Assembly: GCA_020747065.1 (NCBI GenBank)
Contig: JAGMVK010000005.1
Location: forward strand, 248,001-312,000
Length of the DNA: 64,000 nucleotides
Source: Cadophora sp. MPI-SDFR-AT-0126
Taxonomy: Eukaryota > Ascomycota > Leotiomycetes > Helotiales > Ploettnerulaceae
Reading direction: 5' to 3'
Part shown: positions 10,869 through 22,646 of the stretch, in pieces
Position numbering within the stretch: position 1 is the first letter of the stretch
How the letters are laid out: every line of letters starts with the position of its first letter
Notes under the pieces: generated by a model
Seen by the model: only the letters and a program-made list of their open reading frames with translations
The model's database searches: none
What the model was told of the DNA's origin: nothing
Translations under genes and position numbers: made by a program

Positions 10869-13236
10869 GAGTGGGGAGGATGAGTTTGCTGGAGCAATTT
10901 TGTAGTATTACTTCAAGTACATATGGGTTTGCGAGCTTTGGGGCTATTATGCGAGATTTGAGAATCAAATGCCAAGAATAGTTCGACGAAGACATTCAAA
11001 TCCCAAAGTCAGCGTACATTGAGAAATTATGGTAACACAGTTGGGATTCATATATCTCAACAACTTTTTGCCGGGAGAATCACAACGTCTGGTTCTCCAT
11101 TGAATTGTCGAAGTGAGTAGTCCAAGACCGAAGCAATGATACTCTAGTACATATAGCCCGGCAAGAACTGCCTCTTGTAAGTCCCTCTGTTGACATGATA
11201 TCCCGCCTTTTACCCGCCCCTTCCCCTGGGCTCGCTCAAGGGCTCGTAATAATCACCCACTTTATCTTCTTTCCCAGATTCCTCGCATTCGAAAGGTATA
11301 TCATTCTTTCTTGTGATGCATCACAACTGCTCAACACACATACAAGTTAGCTGAGTCTTTTCAAGTCGTTGAAGCCAATTTATTAGACCTGAAAAAGCTA
11401 ACGGCAGGGCTCCTTGGTATGCTTGTTTGCCCACCTTCACATGTTGTTGAGATGCGTTTCTTCAAAATTACCATAACGCTTGAACGACTGTCTCAAGAAC
11501 CTCGGCCACTCAGGCAAGGTAAACAGCTGATATACTCAGTCCGGACGAAGCGATGGTTTACTTTTGCAAACTTCGCCTGTTCCCCGCAACATCCTCTCCA
11601 AAGCCGAGAATGAGGTAGGTAAACAAAATTTGATCCTCGCGCCGCGAGTCAATCTCTCAACGGAAAGACCCTAAAGTATCTCACGGGTCTATCTAGCTTT
11701 TCCATGATTTTGGTGGCGGAATGGATATTCTATGCCAGATTACCTGCATGCCGACTGCTCTTACAAGGAGCTGAACAGAAGAAAAGAACAGGCTAAAGAA
11801 TCAGAGAATGTGACCTTATTTTTGTTGACAATATAACTGTCCACGTTGTCCTATTCTGAAGTGGATTTGGGCTCAGATCAGATATTGGTGCTAGAAGATT
11901 CCCAACCTAAGTTCAGGGATCAAGAAAGGAGAAAAGGAAGTGTATTCAACATTTGACATCGAGATCATTAATGAACTGTATATGTGAGACTGTCTCAACC
12001 GTAGGAAGCTCTCATAGGTAGCAGCTAGAATTCCCATCGACCCGTGGTCATCGGATGATGACTGTTGCCTGTCTCGAGTCTCGTCTAATGCCCATCATGC
12101 TTGGTGCATGTGGAGCTGTGGGGTATTGAAGCAATGTAATTAGCATTTTAAATGCTGGTAACATCGTACAACTGAATCGCAGTAGCTTGACGGTGACAAT
12201 GACTTGCGAAATAGGGATAACTTAGTGCTTTGGGTGGAGTGGGCTGAAGAGAAGCTGCTGCCCATCGTGTATTGTGAGGTTGGTCGCTGATCCTTTCCAT
12301 GAAGAGAGCATCCCCGTCAGTCCATCCAGTTTTGTAATACACAGTCATGACTTGTAACAAACGAACGTCCACAAGGATGATCTCATAATCCCTATCAACA
12401 TGTAGAATGGGCCTGCATTCCCAAAATATCTTTTCCCTTCTCGGAACCCTCGTCCAGTTTGCCAAGTGCCGAGGCAATAAACAAAAAGCTTCTTGATTCG
12501 TGATTCATCTCAATTTTCTTAAGGCTGAAATCTTAAGATCTCTGGGCACTCCCGAAAAAGCCACAAAATAAACCTTATCTTGCCTCGCAGCCACTCCCAC
12601 AGCTGTGATTAACATTTCTCTTACTAAGGTTAATCTGAGGGTTGCATGACATCGAAGCTTGCCGACTGGTAGACCCTGAAAAGCTGGAACGCAGCTCATG
12701 TGACGAACGATTCATTACCCTCGTATCTTTGGCTGGTCCAAGAATGGACGTTCGGGGAGCCAGCTCTACACGTGCGTGGGATATCGTGACTCGTGATGTA
12801 TCAGAGAACCGAACACGAGACGAGCGAGAGAGGGAGAGCGGGTCTTCTATCTTCATCTTGGAGAGAATCAGATTGACTTGTGTCAAGACTTTTTCGCACC
12901 TTCTAGAAATGACTTATAGATCTACTTTATCTCAAATTGACTCCACGCTTAACTTTGCGGTGACCTGGCTCCTAAGTCTTGCCAAGACAATTCTTGTACA
13001 CCCTTCGTCTAATCAAAGATTGGATTTTCTAACATTTGCAAAGAAGGATGACTGACCCTGACTCCAAAAAGATTATGATATTAAAAGTACTCGTGTAGGA
13101 TCCATCTTTTAACATTTTGATGGGGAAACACTGTAGATGAGAGGAAGATACTGATTCAGAGGCCATCAAACCACCAAAAGATTCAGGAGCAACGAAAAGA
13201 TCAAGATGGATGTATGTAGGACAGCCAGACTGGTCG
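10869..13236. other. 2.4 kb intergenic, no gene supported
   Basis: Open frames here, including 12642-13055, show no domain, no signal peptide and no convincing splice joins. No repeat structure was recognised by eye. Confidence 0.5.
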
Positions 13237-13244
13237 TATATAAA
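13237..13244 (+). promoter_or_regulatory. TATA box of small secreted protein gene
   Basis: TATATAAA lies 137 bases upstream of the ATG and is followed by a C/A-rich leader. Strong TATA boxes are typical of highly inducible secreted-protein genes in ascomycetes. Confidence 0.6.
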
Positions 13245-13380
13245 CAGATCAGTAGTCCCGTCTAACCCATCTCCTCGCCCTCATCAACCTCCATCACATT
13301 CATTCTACGACACCACACTCACATCACAACCATCACATTCCTTCAAACGTCCCAAGACAATCCTTCACCGAACAATCACC

Positions 13381-13945
13381 ATGCAATTCTCCACCCTCTT
13401 CATCGCCATCCTAGCCGCCGCCCCCGGGTACCCAAGCCCCCAATCTCCATCTCCATCCTTCACCGTACTAACTACTTCCACAGCTCCCTCGCCGACGTCC
13501 ACAACATCGCCTGGTGCTACGACATCGTTCCAGCGCAGAACTTCAAAATCGGCGAATCCACCACCGACGTGCGTCCCTTCTCTCCTCTGTCCTCCCCCAA
13601 CCTACCCTACTCTACCACAGCACTTTGCAAGGACCAGAACACATTACTGACATCACATTTCAACAGAGAGATGACGTGACGCAAAAGGCTTGCGCTCGCT
13701 ACAAGGCTCGAAATACTGGAACTAACCAATGGGATACTTGCCCTGACTGCGTTATGGTATGTTTGCCCTACTTCAGTTTTGAGGGAAATGTGGAGGTTGT
13801 TTGAGAAGAAAACATACTGATTATGTTATAGAGCACTAATGGGGCTGAGAATATTGTCTGCAGATCGAATGGGAAGCATATTGGTGGTGATGAGTGGAAC
13901 TACTACTGCAAGCAGGAAGGAGCTGATGCTTCGGGAGCTTCGTAG
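13381..13945 (+). CDS. small secreted cysteine-rich protein (effector-like), 4 exons
   Basis: Predicted extracellular protein of 111 aa. Exons 13381-13427, 13484-13568, 13667-13756 and 13832-13945 join in phase through introns of 56, 98 and 75 bases (GTACCC/CAG, GTGCGT/CAG, GTATGT/TAG). The signal peptide is MQFSTLFIAILAAAPGSLA. The mature part of about 92 residues has six cysteines in the contexts AWCYD, KACAR, DTCPDC, IVCRS and YYCKQ, enough for three disulfides. Size, cysteine content and a strong TATA box fit secreted effector-like or antimicrobial proteins; I do not recognise a named family. Three introns in so small a gene explain why simple reading frames miss it. Repeat copy A begins 96 bases after the stop. 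Confidence 0.82.
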
Positions 13946-14040
13946 ATGCTGAGTAGTAGCAACTTCGGGTCTTTTTCAAGTACTCTTGAAATGTTTTCGT
14001 GTTGAACGAAGTGGATGGGAGTGTTGTGGGGGAACAGTTT

Positions 14041-14250
14041 GAAATTATGAAGGTAAACGCTAGGACTTCGGAGGATCAAGGATCTCGCCTCTCAGATGAG
14101 CCATGAATCTAAATTTTATCCTCCACATTATTATTTTGCATAGATCCGTCTCCCATACCTCGTGTCACAATTAGTATTGGTGCTTGGTTATCACGCCGCT
14201 TCTTTGACAACATAGCCTTTCAGCACCCTGCGATTTAGCGTTTGCAGCCT
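14041..14250 (+). repeat. dispersed repeat, copy A (direct repeat of 23606-23820)
   Basis: About 210 bases that align with 23606-23820 in the same orientation, at roughly 70-75% identity by eye. Shared exact words include a 15-mer (14080-14094 and 23645-23659) and a 13-mer (14173-14185 and 23736-23748). Many differences are C/T or G/A transitions. In this copy the end carries an 8-base inverted pair (GTTTGCAG at 14240, CTGCAAAC at 14270) that copy B lacks. No coding potential is seen. It could be a short non-autonomous transposon remnant or a duplicated 3' flank. Confidence 0.75.
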
Positions 14251-15148
14251 GCATTACCGCTGAAAGTCTCTGCAAACTTGAGTAAGAAGTCACGATAATT
14301 CTCCATGCCACTGCGAATATCAGCTTCCTAGCACCTCTCCTAAAAGCCGTTCCCGATATCTGCTTACCCGCACTTTAATGAGAAGCCTTGGCGACGAAGA
14401 TGACTAGACTCCAGCATTTTGTCCAAATGCTTCCTACAAATGCCCCTCTTTAAGAACCATCGGCCTGCAAAGTCGAACTCTCACCTTCTCATAGTACAGG
14501 CTGTAAACGCTCTTTCCCTTTGGATTGAGATAGCCAACGAGAGTCGCAGAAGGAGGAAATCAAGTGAGAGGAAAGGAAGGCCTGCTCTTAAAGCGCAGGA
14601 CAGAGATTCTCGCCGTAATTATACTCTTTCGACGGCATACGTATACAATACAATTTCTACGAATTTATGACTCCCGCCTTCTTCCTTTTCTTCTCGATCT
14701 ACAACCACTATCCTCTCAACCGCTTACAGTTAATTGCCTCGACTCTCTTGTGTCTGCTCCCTTTTTTCCGATTGATTTTGGAGATATATACTAGGACTCG
14801 AGTAACCTAACGACGAAAAAAGGACGAAATATGAGGTTAAGAGGACAATAGATAATTCGAGGGGGCGACTTTTAATTTCGCTATCGAGAGGATATACGGC
14901 GAAAGGAAGGAGGAGGGGATAAAAAGAGCTCAGGGGACTAGTTTCTTCGAATTAGGTTGTGTATACGTACTAAAACTACCTGGGTTTAAGCCCTAACTCG
15001 AGCTTTGCTCTTCTTTTCTTATTACTGGCGTAATTATCTTAACTGGCAGAAATAGGCACAGTAGCTTCTTTGCTTATAAGGTCACCGAAACTGTCTTCTG
15101 CGGTAGTACTTGTATTTAAATCATTAGCTTGACACGTCCACATGCCCC
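14251..15148. other. AT-leaning intergenic, nothing recognised
   Basis: Between repeat copy A and the 3' end of the zinc-finger/PH/CNH gene. It has a lower-complexity, A/T-leaning look (14600-15100) and may be old decayed repeat DNA, but no element could be named. Confidence 0.4.
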
Positions 15149-18100
15149 CTAGGGGGCCATAGGATCGATCCCTGGACGCAAATAGCTATTATCATCATCA
15201 TCATCTTTAAGAACCATCTCCAACACAATCCGACTCGTCGCAACCTCCGGATGAGCCATAGCCAACTTCAGTGTCCTCTTCTGTGTACTGTTGCCAGGTA
15301 GATTCGATTGACTCGTAGCCGCATTAGCACCAAGGGGACTAATGCCGTAGTCCAATGGCTTAACGTCCCTACCAGTAATCACCTGTCTCAATCTGCCATT
15401 CTCCGCATTTCTTACTTCCACAAAGTCACTGTTAAAAAGGACAAGGTATACTCCGTACAACACAGCCGCCTTCGCCTTACCCTCATACTCCATCACGACA
15501 GACCGTGAGACTTCACCGTGCTTGTCCACGTATACACTAATTTCTTCAAAGCATAGCAAGAATTCGAGGTCGGAGAGCCGGAACATGCCAAGTGGCTTCT
15601 GGTTAGCGAGGCGTGCTGCGATGTTCTTGATAGCAGGATTTTTCAAATCGGGAATCGCCATCAAAACTTTCTTATCTAAGGTCAGAAGCTCAAAACCTGC
15701 CGAGGTGCTGATCGCTATATACTCGTTAAACAGATTTATCGTAAGACATTCGGTTGGGATATAGAACTTGTCAAATTCTCTAAAGAATTCTGTTGTTTCC
15801 CTACTGCGCATCCTATCGAAAAGACTGCGGGATTTCTTCTCGGATGATTTTACGAAAACGGGTTCGAGAACCGTAAATGTAGAGTGTAAACCTTCTCGTT
15901 TCTTATAGAAGACTAAGGTTCTTTCCTTCATACGGCCAATGGCAAAGAAGGAAACATCTCGAGCCCCAGAAAGCTTCTGCGGTACAGGAGGGTTGGAATC
16001 GATATTCAAGGTAGGAGAATCAAAGCCTCGAATAAAAATATCTAGGTGGTAGGCTATCAGCGATTTGTCGGCGATAAGAAGGCAAATAGAGAACTGTTCT
16101 AGAATCCCTATTTGCGTAACACGGCTTATTTGAATACACTGAACTACATTAGCTCGAATCGGTAATATAGAAGTTTTACATACTCTTGCCCAGCCTCGGG
16201 GATCATTTGCTTCGGAGATATAGACTCCATAGTCAGTGCCAATAACTACCAGAGACCTTCCATAGTAATTGAAGGTTGCAGCACAATTGACTTCTGCTCT
16301 GCATCTCGGTGGCTGACGGCTACTTCCATATATTCGTTCTATCTCTCGGAGAGCCTGGTCCAAAGGTGTGCCCTTGACCGAGACCACACTATGTTGCGAC
16401 GCAGATATCGAATCATATGCAAAAGCACTATCAGCTATGACCCGGAGTCGGAAGGGCTCACTATTCTCTTTTGAGAGAGTTGTAGAATAGTGAGTCTTAG
16501 CCTCGACGATCTTATTACACCAATCTTGCCGATTTTGTGCAGAAGTAGCGCATAAGGTGTATACGTGTGACTGTCCAAGGTGCTGGAGCCGAAAGGGGTA
16601 CATAAGCATAGCATCGGCGTCATTTGAAGGCGCTGAGCCCGAATTTCTAACAGACGACATGATCGACATTGAGTTGTTTGATTGTGCATACTCCAGAGCG
16701 TTCTGCGATTTAAGGTCATTTGTCGCGATTTGATTGAGCCTTGGATTCTGGGCATCCACTATGCTCTTTGCCCCGGTAGTGACTGCGCCAACACCTTTAA
16801 CGGAAGACTTGAGGACTGGATCATCGTTGGTACTCTCAAGGACAAGAAGTTCCATGGGGATTGGCTGTGAATAGTTAGACCAAAGATCTGTTGACTGCTT
16901 AGGGATCGCTTACAAGTTTAAAGACGTCGTAGACCTCACTCTTCCCCTTCCCAACTCGCGAGACGGTCTGTGCAAGGACAAGATAATGGTCCAAAAGTAT
17001 TACGTGAGTCTTCCGCCATGTGGAATGCCTCATAAGTTGAAGATCGCCTCTGAAGATGAGCTTACGCCCAACGTGATCCAAGTTAAGTGCGACTTGTTCC
17101 ATCCCAGGTCGAAGATAGAGCTTGGAATGTAACTCAAACATCTCGATCTTCTTAGACTGTTCGTCAACCTCCGCGTTAGATCCTAAAGAAACAACTTTGT
17201 TCTCGTCGATAGCCGTGGCAAGGCTGGCCTTTTTCTCTATATCTGAGATTGCCGAATCTTCTCTTCTTTGGCTTGGATCAAATGGTTGTTGCCGTGGCTG
17301 AGCATGTTTGGCAAAGGTTTGTAAGATGGGGTCAATCTCGGGGTCGGAATCCTGCTTCTTAGACAGAAGCAACCAGTCTTCATCAGATTTAACAGCTGGT
17401 TCCCAAGGTGGCAGGGCACGATCGTAATCCTCGAATGTCATTGGATCCTCGAAAATAGAATCTTTTGAATCCACAGTTCGAGCCGAACGATTGTTGGATG
17501 ATGGAGTTTCACTGCCTGTTTCGTCCTCGGTGTCGTCATCTCCTGGCGGCAGGAACATAAGAGCTAAGGATTTCAGATGGCCTGCAACATGCCTTGGAAG
17601 CTGATCGGGACTACCATTCTGCCTAGACAGACCTTCAGCTAAGTCTATATCCTCAGATCCCACTTGACAGAGTGGACATTCATCAAACGGCCGCAATGCT
17701 GGTCGGGAAGCTATCTTTGCCAAAGTAGAGATTCGTGATGGATTAAATTTTCCCTTGTGCTCCGTCAACATGTGTAGCTCGAATTGCTCTTTGTCGCCGA
17801 AGGAAATTGGAGGGTGAACAAGCAGAGAGCAGTGCCACTGCAATCGATGTTCTTGCTGTATATGCATCACCCACTGTTTGAAATTATAAAAATACGCATT
17901 GTGGGACTTGCAGGATTCTGCAACGCAGACATAGGGCTCAATATCTCTCTTAATGTGCCGCCTTCATGTGTCAGTGGACGTCTGGGGCATAAGTGGGAGC
18001 CAGCCTACCTCCACAATTTTGGATTTGACGACTCTTCTTCGGTAAGTACTGCAGAGCAATAAGGGCACGAAGCTTCACCCATCGAGAGATTGATCTTTGG

Positions 18101-18982
18101 TGCACGAGGATATCTGAGTCTCTGGTCTTGAAGCATGGACCTAGTACTGGCCGAAGAAGCTCGAGATGGAGCAATTGTTAATTGTACATCCGAATCCGGT
18201 ACTGACGCTGCTGTCTCAGAAGGACCCACGCTCATAGGAATAACAGGCTCTCCTAGTACTGTCTTAATTGCCATTGATACCTCCTCAGGAATGAGGAGAT
18301 CCGCTGTACGGGGTAGCAAGGGAGCATGAGGACTCCCCGGGGCAACCATCGCCTGATCAGGAACGGGAACTCTTCTCGCCAGCTTCACCTGGTGCCTCCT
18401 GTTGTATAAAACGCGCTTCCGTCGCAAAGATACCGATTCACTGAGTCGCCGACAAAGTGTTTCACTTGCATCAGGGTAAAATTGCCGAATGATGCGAAAC
18501 GCATTGCTTTCAAAAGTGGCACTGAGGTCATTACCGTCCTCATCCCGTTCGACAAAATTGGCTGCTTTGGAATTGCGGTCTCGGACCGCTGACTTCCTAA
18601 TCGAGGCTGAAAGTCTGTGAAGCCGATCAACCAAATCCTGTACAGCCTGGAGGCTATCGACATAAGAGATATCCCCAATATCAGCGTCCCCGTCTTTGGC
18701 GGCTTGCGGTGGTTCCGCTGTGCCAGCCGTTCGCAGATTCTTTTCCAAGACATTCAGCAATTGCAATATCAGAGGTCGATATTTGATTCCGCCTCGGCTG
18801 CTGAGTCTAGTATCCAAGGAGGCTCTGGAAGGCGCAAAGACACCAATGTTGGCAGCCCAGAAGTTAAATCTCACCAATTGCTGCTCAATCTTCTCGGTTT
18901 TGGCGGTAGCATGGTTGCCCAGAAGCTCTCTAAATGCAGCAAGACAGGAATTGGCGGATGCTGCTATAGGTTGAGAACTCAT
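15149..18982 (-). CDS. C2H2 zinc-finger regulatory region fused to PH-CNH (Rom2-type) without DH domain
   Basis: A 1245-aa fusion. Exons 18982-18009, 17961-16914 and 16864-15149 join through 47- and 49-base introns (GTAGGC/AAG and GTAAGC/CAG) with matching phase. Residues 1-330 match the fungal N-terminal region usual in zinc-finger/NLR-associated proteins (motifs FNFWAANIGVF, RRKRVLYNRRHQVKLA). Residues about 300-460 hold C2H2-like fingers (CPYC, CPLC, HVAGH). An acidic linker follows. From about 600 the protein reads like the C-terminal half of Rho1 exchange factors Rom2/Tus1: the pre-PH helix LYLRPG, PH strands THVILLDHYLVLA, PIPMELLVLE, then a CNH domain from about 860. The ~200-residue catalytic DH domain and the DEP domain are absent. 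Fingers and PH start lie in one exon, so the fusion is not a gene-model artefact. An in-frame upstream Met at 19078 would add 32 residues. Confidence 0.85.
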
Positions 18983-19276
18983 TGCAATGACTTTTCTGTG
19001 ATCTTCGCAATCACATACGCAGCTGCGCAGGTCTATCTTAGATTGTGGGGGAGGGAGAGGGGAGGGTTTGTCAGTCACCGGGCTGAGGCGAGCGAAGTCT
19101 GTGCGCGCATTCTGTCAGCTTCAGCCTCATGCCCCCCCGCACATCCAACCACTGTATGTATCTGATCAACCAGCCATCATCAATGAAGAGAGAACTCTGG
19201 ACATCTTCGCGCGCCTTGGTACAACTTGGGTACAAGCCACTACTTCTAGTATTGCGGCCCCGATAGCTTGAATCAT
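18983..19276. promoter_or_regulatory. 294-base divergent spacer between fusion gene and protease gene
   Basis: The two start codons face away from each other across this spacer, so both promoters must lie here or overlap the 5' ends. If the fusion gene starts at 19078 the spacer is 198 bases. No TATA box or clear factor site was recognised. Confidence 0.5.
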
Positions 19277-22200
19277 ATGGATGATGAGCTCCTTGTAGCG
19301 GAAGCTGGCGAGGCACTGCTGCTGGGTATACTACCTCTCTTCACCACAACCCTCGGCCCAGACAAATCAGTCAAAAGCTCGTATTTCGAGAATTTTTGCA
19401 CGTTATTCTCTGCAGAGGCCCAACTTCTCGAGACTTGGTTGGTTGAGCAGGATGCGAAAATCGACAAGACGTCCGAATTCTACCTCGAGATCTTGGATAA
19501 CATCCTTGCTTTGTTCGAAAGCCTTGTGGGCGACGATGTCTCAGCGAGTTCCAAGAATGCCATTCCTTTTGTATGTAATGCCAAGTCAGGCAATCGTTTC
19601 AGCTGTACTTCTTGATAGACTACTTGGAAGATGCTAACTTCTTGCTCAGCGCATTCGCGGCTCCATATATACGAAACTTCCTATTTTGCGACAGCGCATT
19701 GAATCTGCGTCCCATACTAGCACCTCCATTTTAACCCTACGAGAGCTACTCTACTTCGGATGTGGCCAGGCAGACTTTCGAAAGAACCTCTGGGTTCTCA
19801 CAACATACAACAATAACCTCAGTGGAGTCGAAGAGAATTTACCTACGTGGTGGTCGCAGGAGAACCTACACAGAAGAAGCCCGGCATACGAGGTGCGAGA
19901 ATCCGCTGCTACATTGTATCAGGCCTTGCTAGACAAGTGGCCAGCATGCGAGGGAGTGCCACATGAGGCGTTACTCTGCCTCTCACGATATGAGAATGCC
20001 GAAGAGTCCAAGGTGGAGTTCGATCTATTATTCTCGACGCACAACCCGAGATGGCAGGAGAGTACTATCACAGTATTCGTGCAGCAGTAAGACCTCTCAT
20101 CTTCGATCACCATAAGAACTAGATTCTCACCTGTATGTCTAGAAATGAAATGGCGCCGTCACGAGTTCGGTTTGTGGATTCTGCACCAAAGAAACGTGCT
20201 GTCCCACAGCAACTCGCTAAGGACATGTGTGGCTTGATCGAGAATACATCTAGACGAAAAGCGTTCCTTCATATGATCCTGGATGGTGAAAGGAAACTCT
20301 GGTATACGCTAGCTCCAACTTTCCCCCGAAAGGCTCCAGCGCTACATTTATGCGACTCTATATCTATGAGATCTATCATCGAAAAACTTCAGGAGGAGAG
20401 ACTCCAAGGAAGCGAATTCCAAGGAAGTTCGATACTCAGCTTGAAGCTGCGAAGGGTAATTGCAGTTATACTTGCACATAGCATCCTGCAATTTTGTGGT
20501 GGTACTTGGTTGTGTGAGACTTGGGACAAGAGGAGTATTTCTTTCTTTCGCCACGCCGGAGGAGATCGAATTGTGCTCTCCACAGGACTTCAGATACGAG
20601 ATCTAGCACCTGACACCGACGCTCCTTATCGATTTCACCAGTACCCTGGAGTACTTGCTCTTGCAATCCTTCTACTTGAAATGGAATTGAAGAAAACCTT
20701 TGAGATGGCAAAGAGCGAGCAAGACGACCCTGCCGCAGAGGATGGAGACTTAGATCTAAACGCCGATCTCGAAATAGCCCAGAAGATGTCGGATGAAATT
20801 CAGGACAATGTATTACCTGACTTCAAAGCTGCTATAGCAGCATGTCTGAGCTTTCAGTACTTCAAAGAAGACACAGAAATCGACGATCTCATATATCATC
20901 GTGACAAGTTGTATGACGATATGGGACTGAGGCGAAAAATTTACGCGGAAATCGTGGCACCTCTTGAGCGGGAGCTTTGCATCTCATTTCCCGAAGTCAA
21001 GCTCGATAAGCTGAGAGACATGCCACTATCCTTCACCTTTTGGGAGCATATCGATTTGGCACCACGAATTTTGACCAAAACCCCCAAAGTTGTCCAGATA
21101 CCTCAAGAGACAGACGATATCAATCAGCCCTTGAAGGAGACGCGGCTGACTAATTCAATTCTCACGAAATTTTCGCCACACGCCAATGCCCAAACTCAAC
21201 ACATTCAGCCCATCTTCTTTCATGACGTACCATTGTCCTTGGACAACGACAGGCAAGTGACCCTCAAGTTGCAAAAGATCTGTTCTTCGATTCTAACCAC
21301 TATATGTAGTCGTGAAGCCTCTAAGAAGTGGTTCAAGGACTACACAGCCGCTCTCGATGATCTCATAGACCGTATTGAATATTCTCCTCAGACCGATGCA
21401 GCCAGAATCAAGATCGCTGTATTAGATACAGGCATTGACTGGGAAGATTCCTTTATCCGCGGCACAAGGGAAAGGCTCAAGGGATGGAGGAACTGGGCAG
21501 AAGACCGACAAGAATTGGATGAACGAAAACAAGTACACGATGCTTCTGGCCATGGCACTCACGTGGCCGCATTGCTGTTGAAAACCTCACCAGAGTCTGA
21601 TGTTTATATTGGCCGAGTGGCTGACGCGAATGGCAGCATGATAGCACCAGAAAAAATTGCAGAAGTATGGCTGATTTTTCTCTCTTTTGGAGTTCCCCTA
21701 ATGATTCTCTTTGTATCAAATTGCTGTATCTCTTTCTCCTAGGACCGTGTTAATGAGTGAGCAGGCAATCAGATATGCAACCGATGTTTGGGGTGTTAAC
21801 ATTATCACAATGTCCTTTGGCTTCCGCACACGAATCAATATCATCGACCAAGCTATCAAATATGCCTTCTCAAAGGACGTGATCATGTTCGCCGCAGCCT
21901 CGAACGATGGCGGTAACGAAGACGTTGCATTTCCAGCCCTGGCACACGAAATGGTGATTGGGATCAACTCAACCAACGCGTGGGGTGACAAGTCAAACTT
22001 CACTCCTAATACCCTACCCCGAAGCGAGAACTTTAGCATTCTTGGAGAAGCAGTCGAATCGTCCTGGCCAAAACATCTGGGTCAAGGCTCAAGACAGTGG
22101 CGGTCAGGTACTTCTTTCGCAACCCCCATAGCAGCGGGCACGGCTGCGACCATGCTATTCTATGCGAGGATGAAATTACAGAGGCAAGAGTTGGCGACAG

Positions 22201-22343
22201 AGCTGAGGACGTGTGCAGGGATGAGGAAGCTGCTGTTATCGATGGCTGAGACGAGAGATGGGTATAATTATCTTCGCCCATGGCTCCTGTGGAGGAAAGA
22301 TGACGAGAAAATTGTTGCGCATATCATCACTGCTTTGGGATGA
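19277..22343 (+). CDS. NLR-type helical N-terminal region (DUF7580-like) with C-terminal subtilisin protease, 4 exons
   Basis: Predicted intracellular serine protease of 943 aa. Exons 19277-19570, 19650-20086, 20143-21664 and 21765-22343 join through GTATGT/CAG, GTAAGA/TAG and GTATGG/CAG introns in phase. No signal peptide is present. Residues 1-600 are a helical region like the fungal DUF7580 family (FRKNLWVLTTYNNNL, then the late block PGVLALAILLLEMELKKTFE). Residues about 665-935 are a subtilisin S8 domain with all three catalytic residues: Asp672 in AVLDTGIDW, His714 in GHGTHVAA and Ser868 in SGTSFATP. The oxyanion Asn region is AAASNDGGNED. Absence of a secretion signal and the large regulatory N terminus fit fungal cell-death proteases rather than digestive subtilisins. 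A gasdermin-like gene follows 303 bases downstream on the same strand. The S8 call is very secure; DUF7580 is from memory of the family pattern. Confidence 0.9.
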
Positions 22344-22646
22344 AGTACATAATCACATGCAAAGCAAATTCTAGAATACTGAAACTAAATTTGTAAGAAT
22401 TGAAAACAATCCAGTTGAGTATTACCAATGTACTCAGAATCGACCATGCACTCCGAGGGTAGTGTTCTCAGCCCGACTCATTTCTCCCCGCCATTATTGG
22501 CCAGATTAGGCGCCAGACGGTGCATGAAGCCTCACCGCCTTTGATCAATCTCACAAGAGCAACCTCTCCGTGCCTACGGACAGACACGTCAGGAATAATC
22601 TTGTGGAAACAGCAGACTAGTACCAGTACCAGTCAGCCTCGCAGCT

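Noticed and set aside
12642..13055. 137-residue plus-strand open frame
   Set aside because: No domain, signal peptide or splice support; overlaps comparable open frames on the other strand.
15149..18982. Considered as a normal Rom2 RhoGEF
   Set aside because: DEP and DH domains are absent; the N-terminal half is a zinc-finger regulatory region within the same exon structure.
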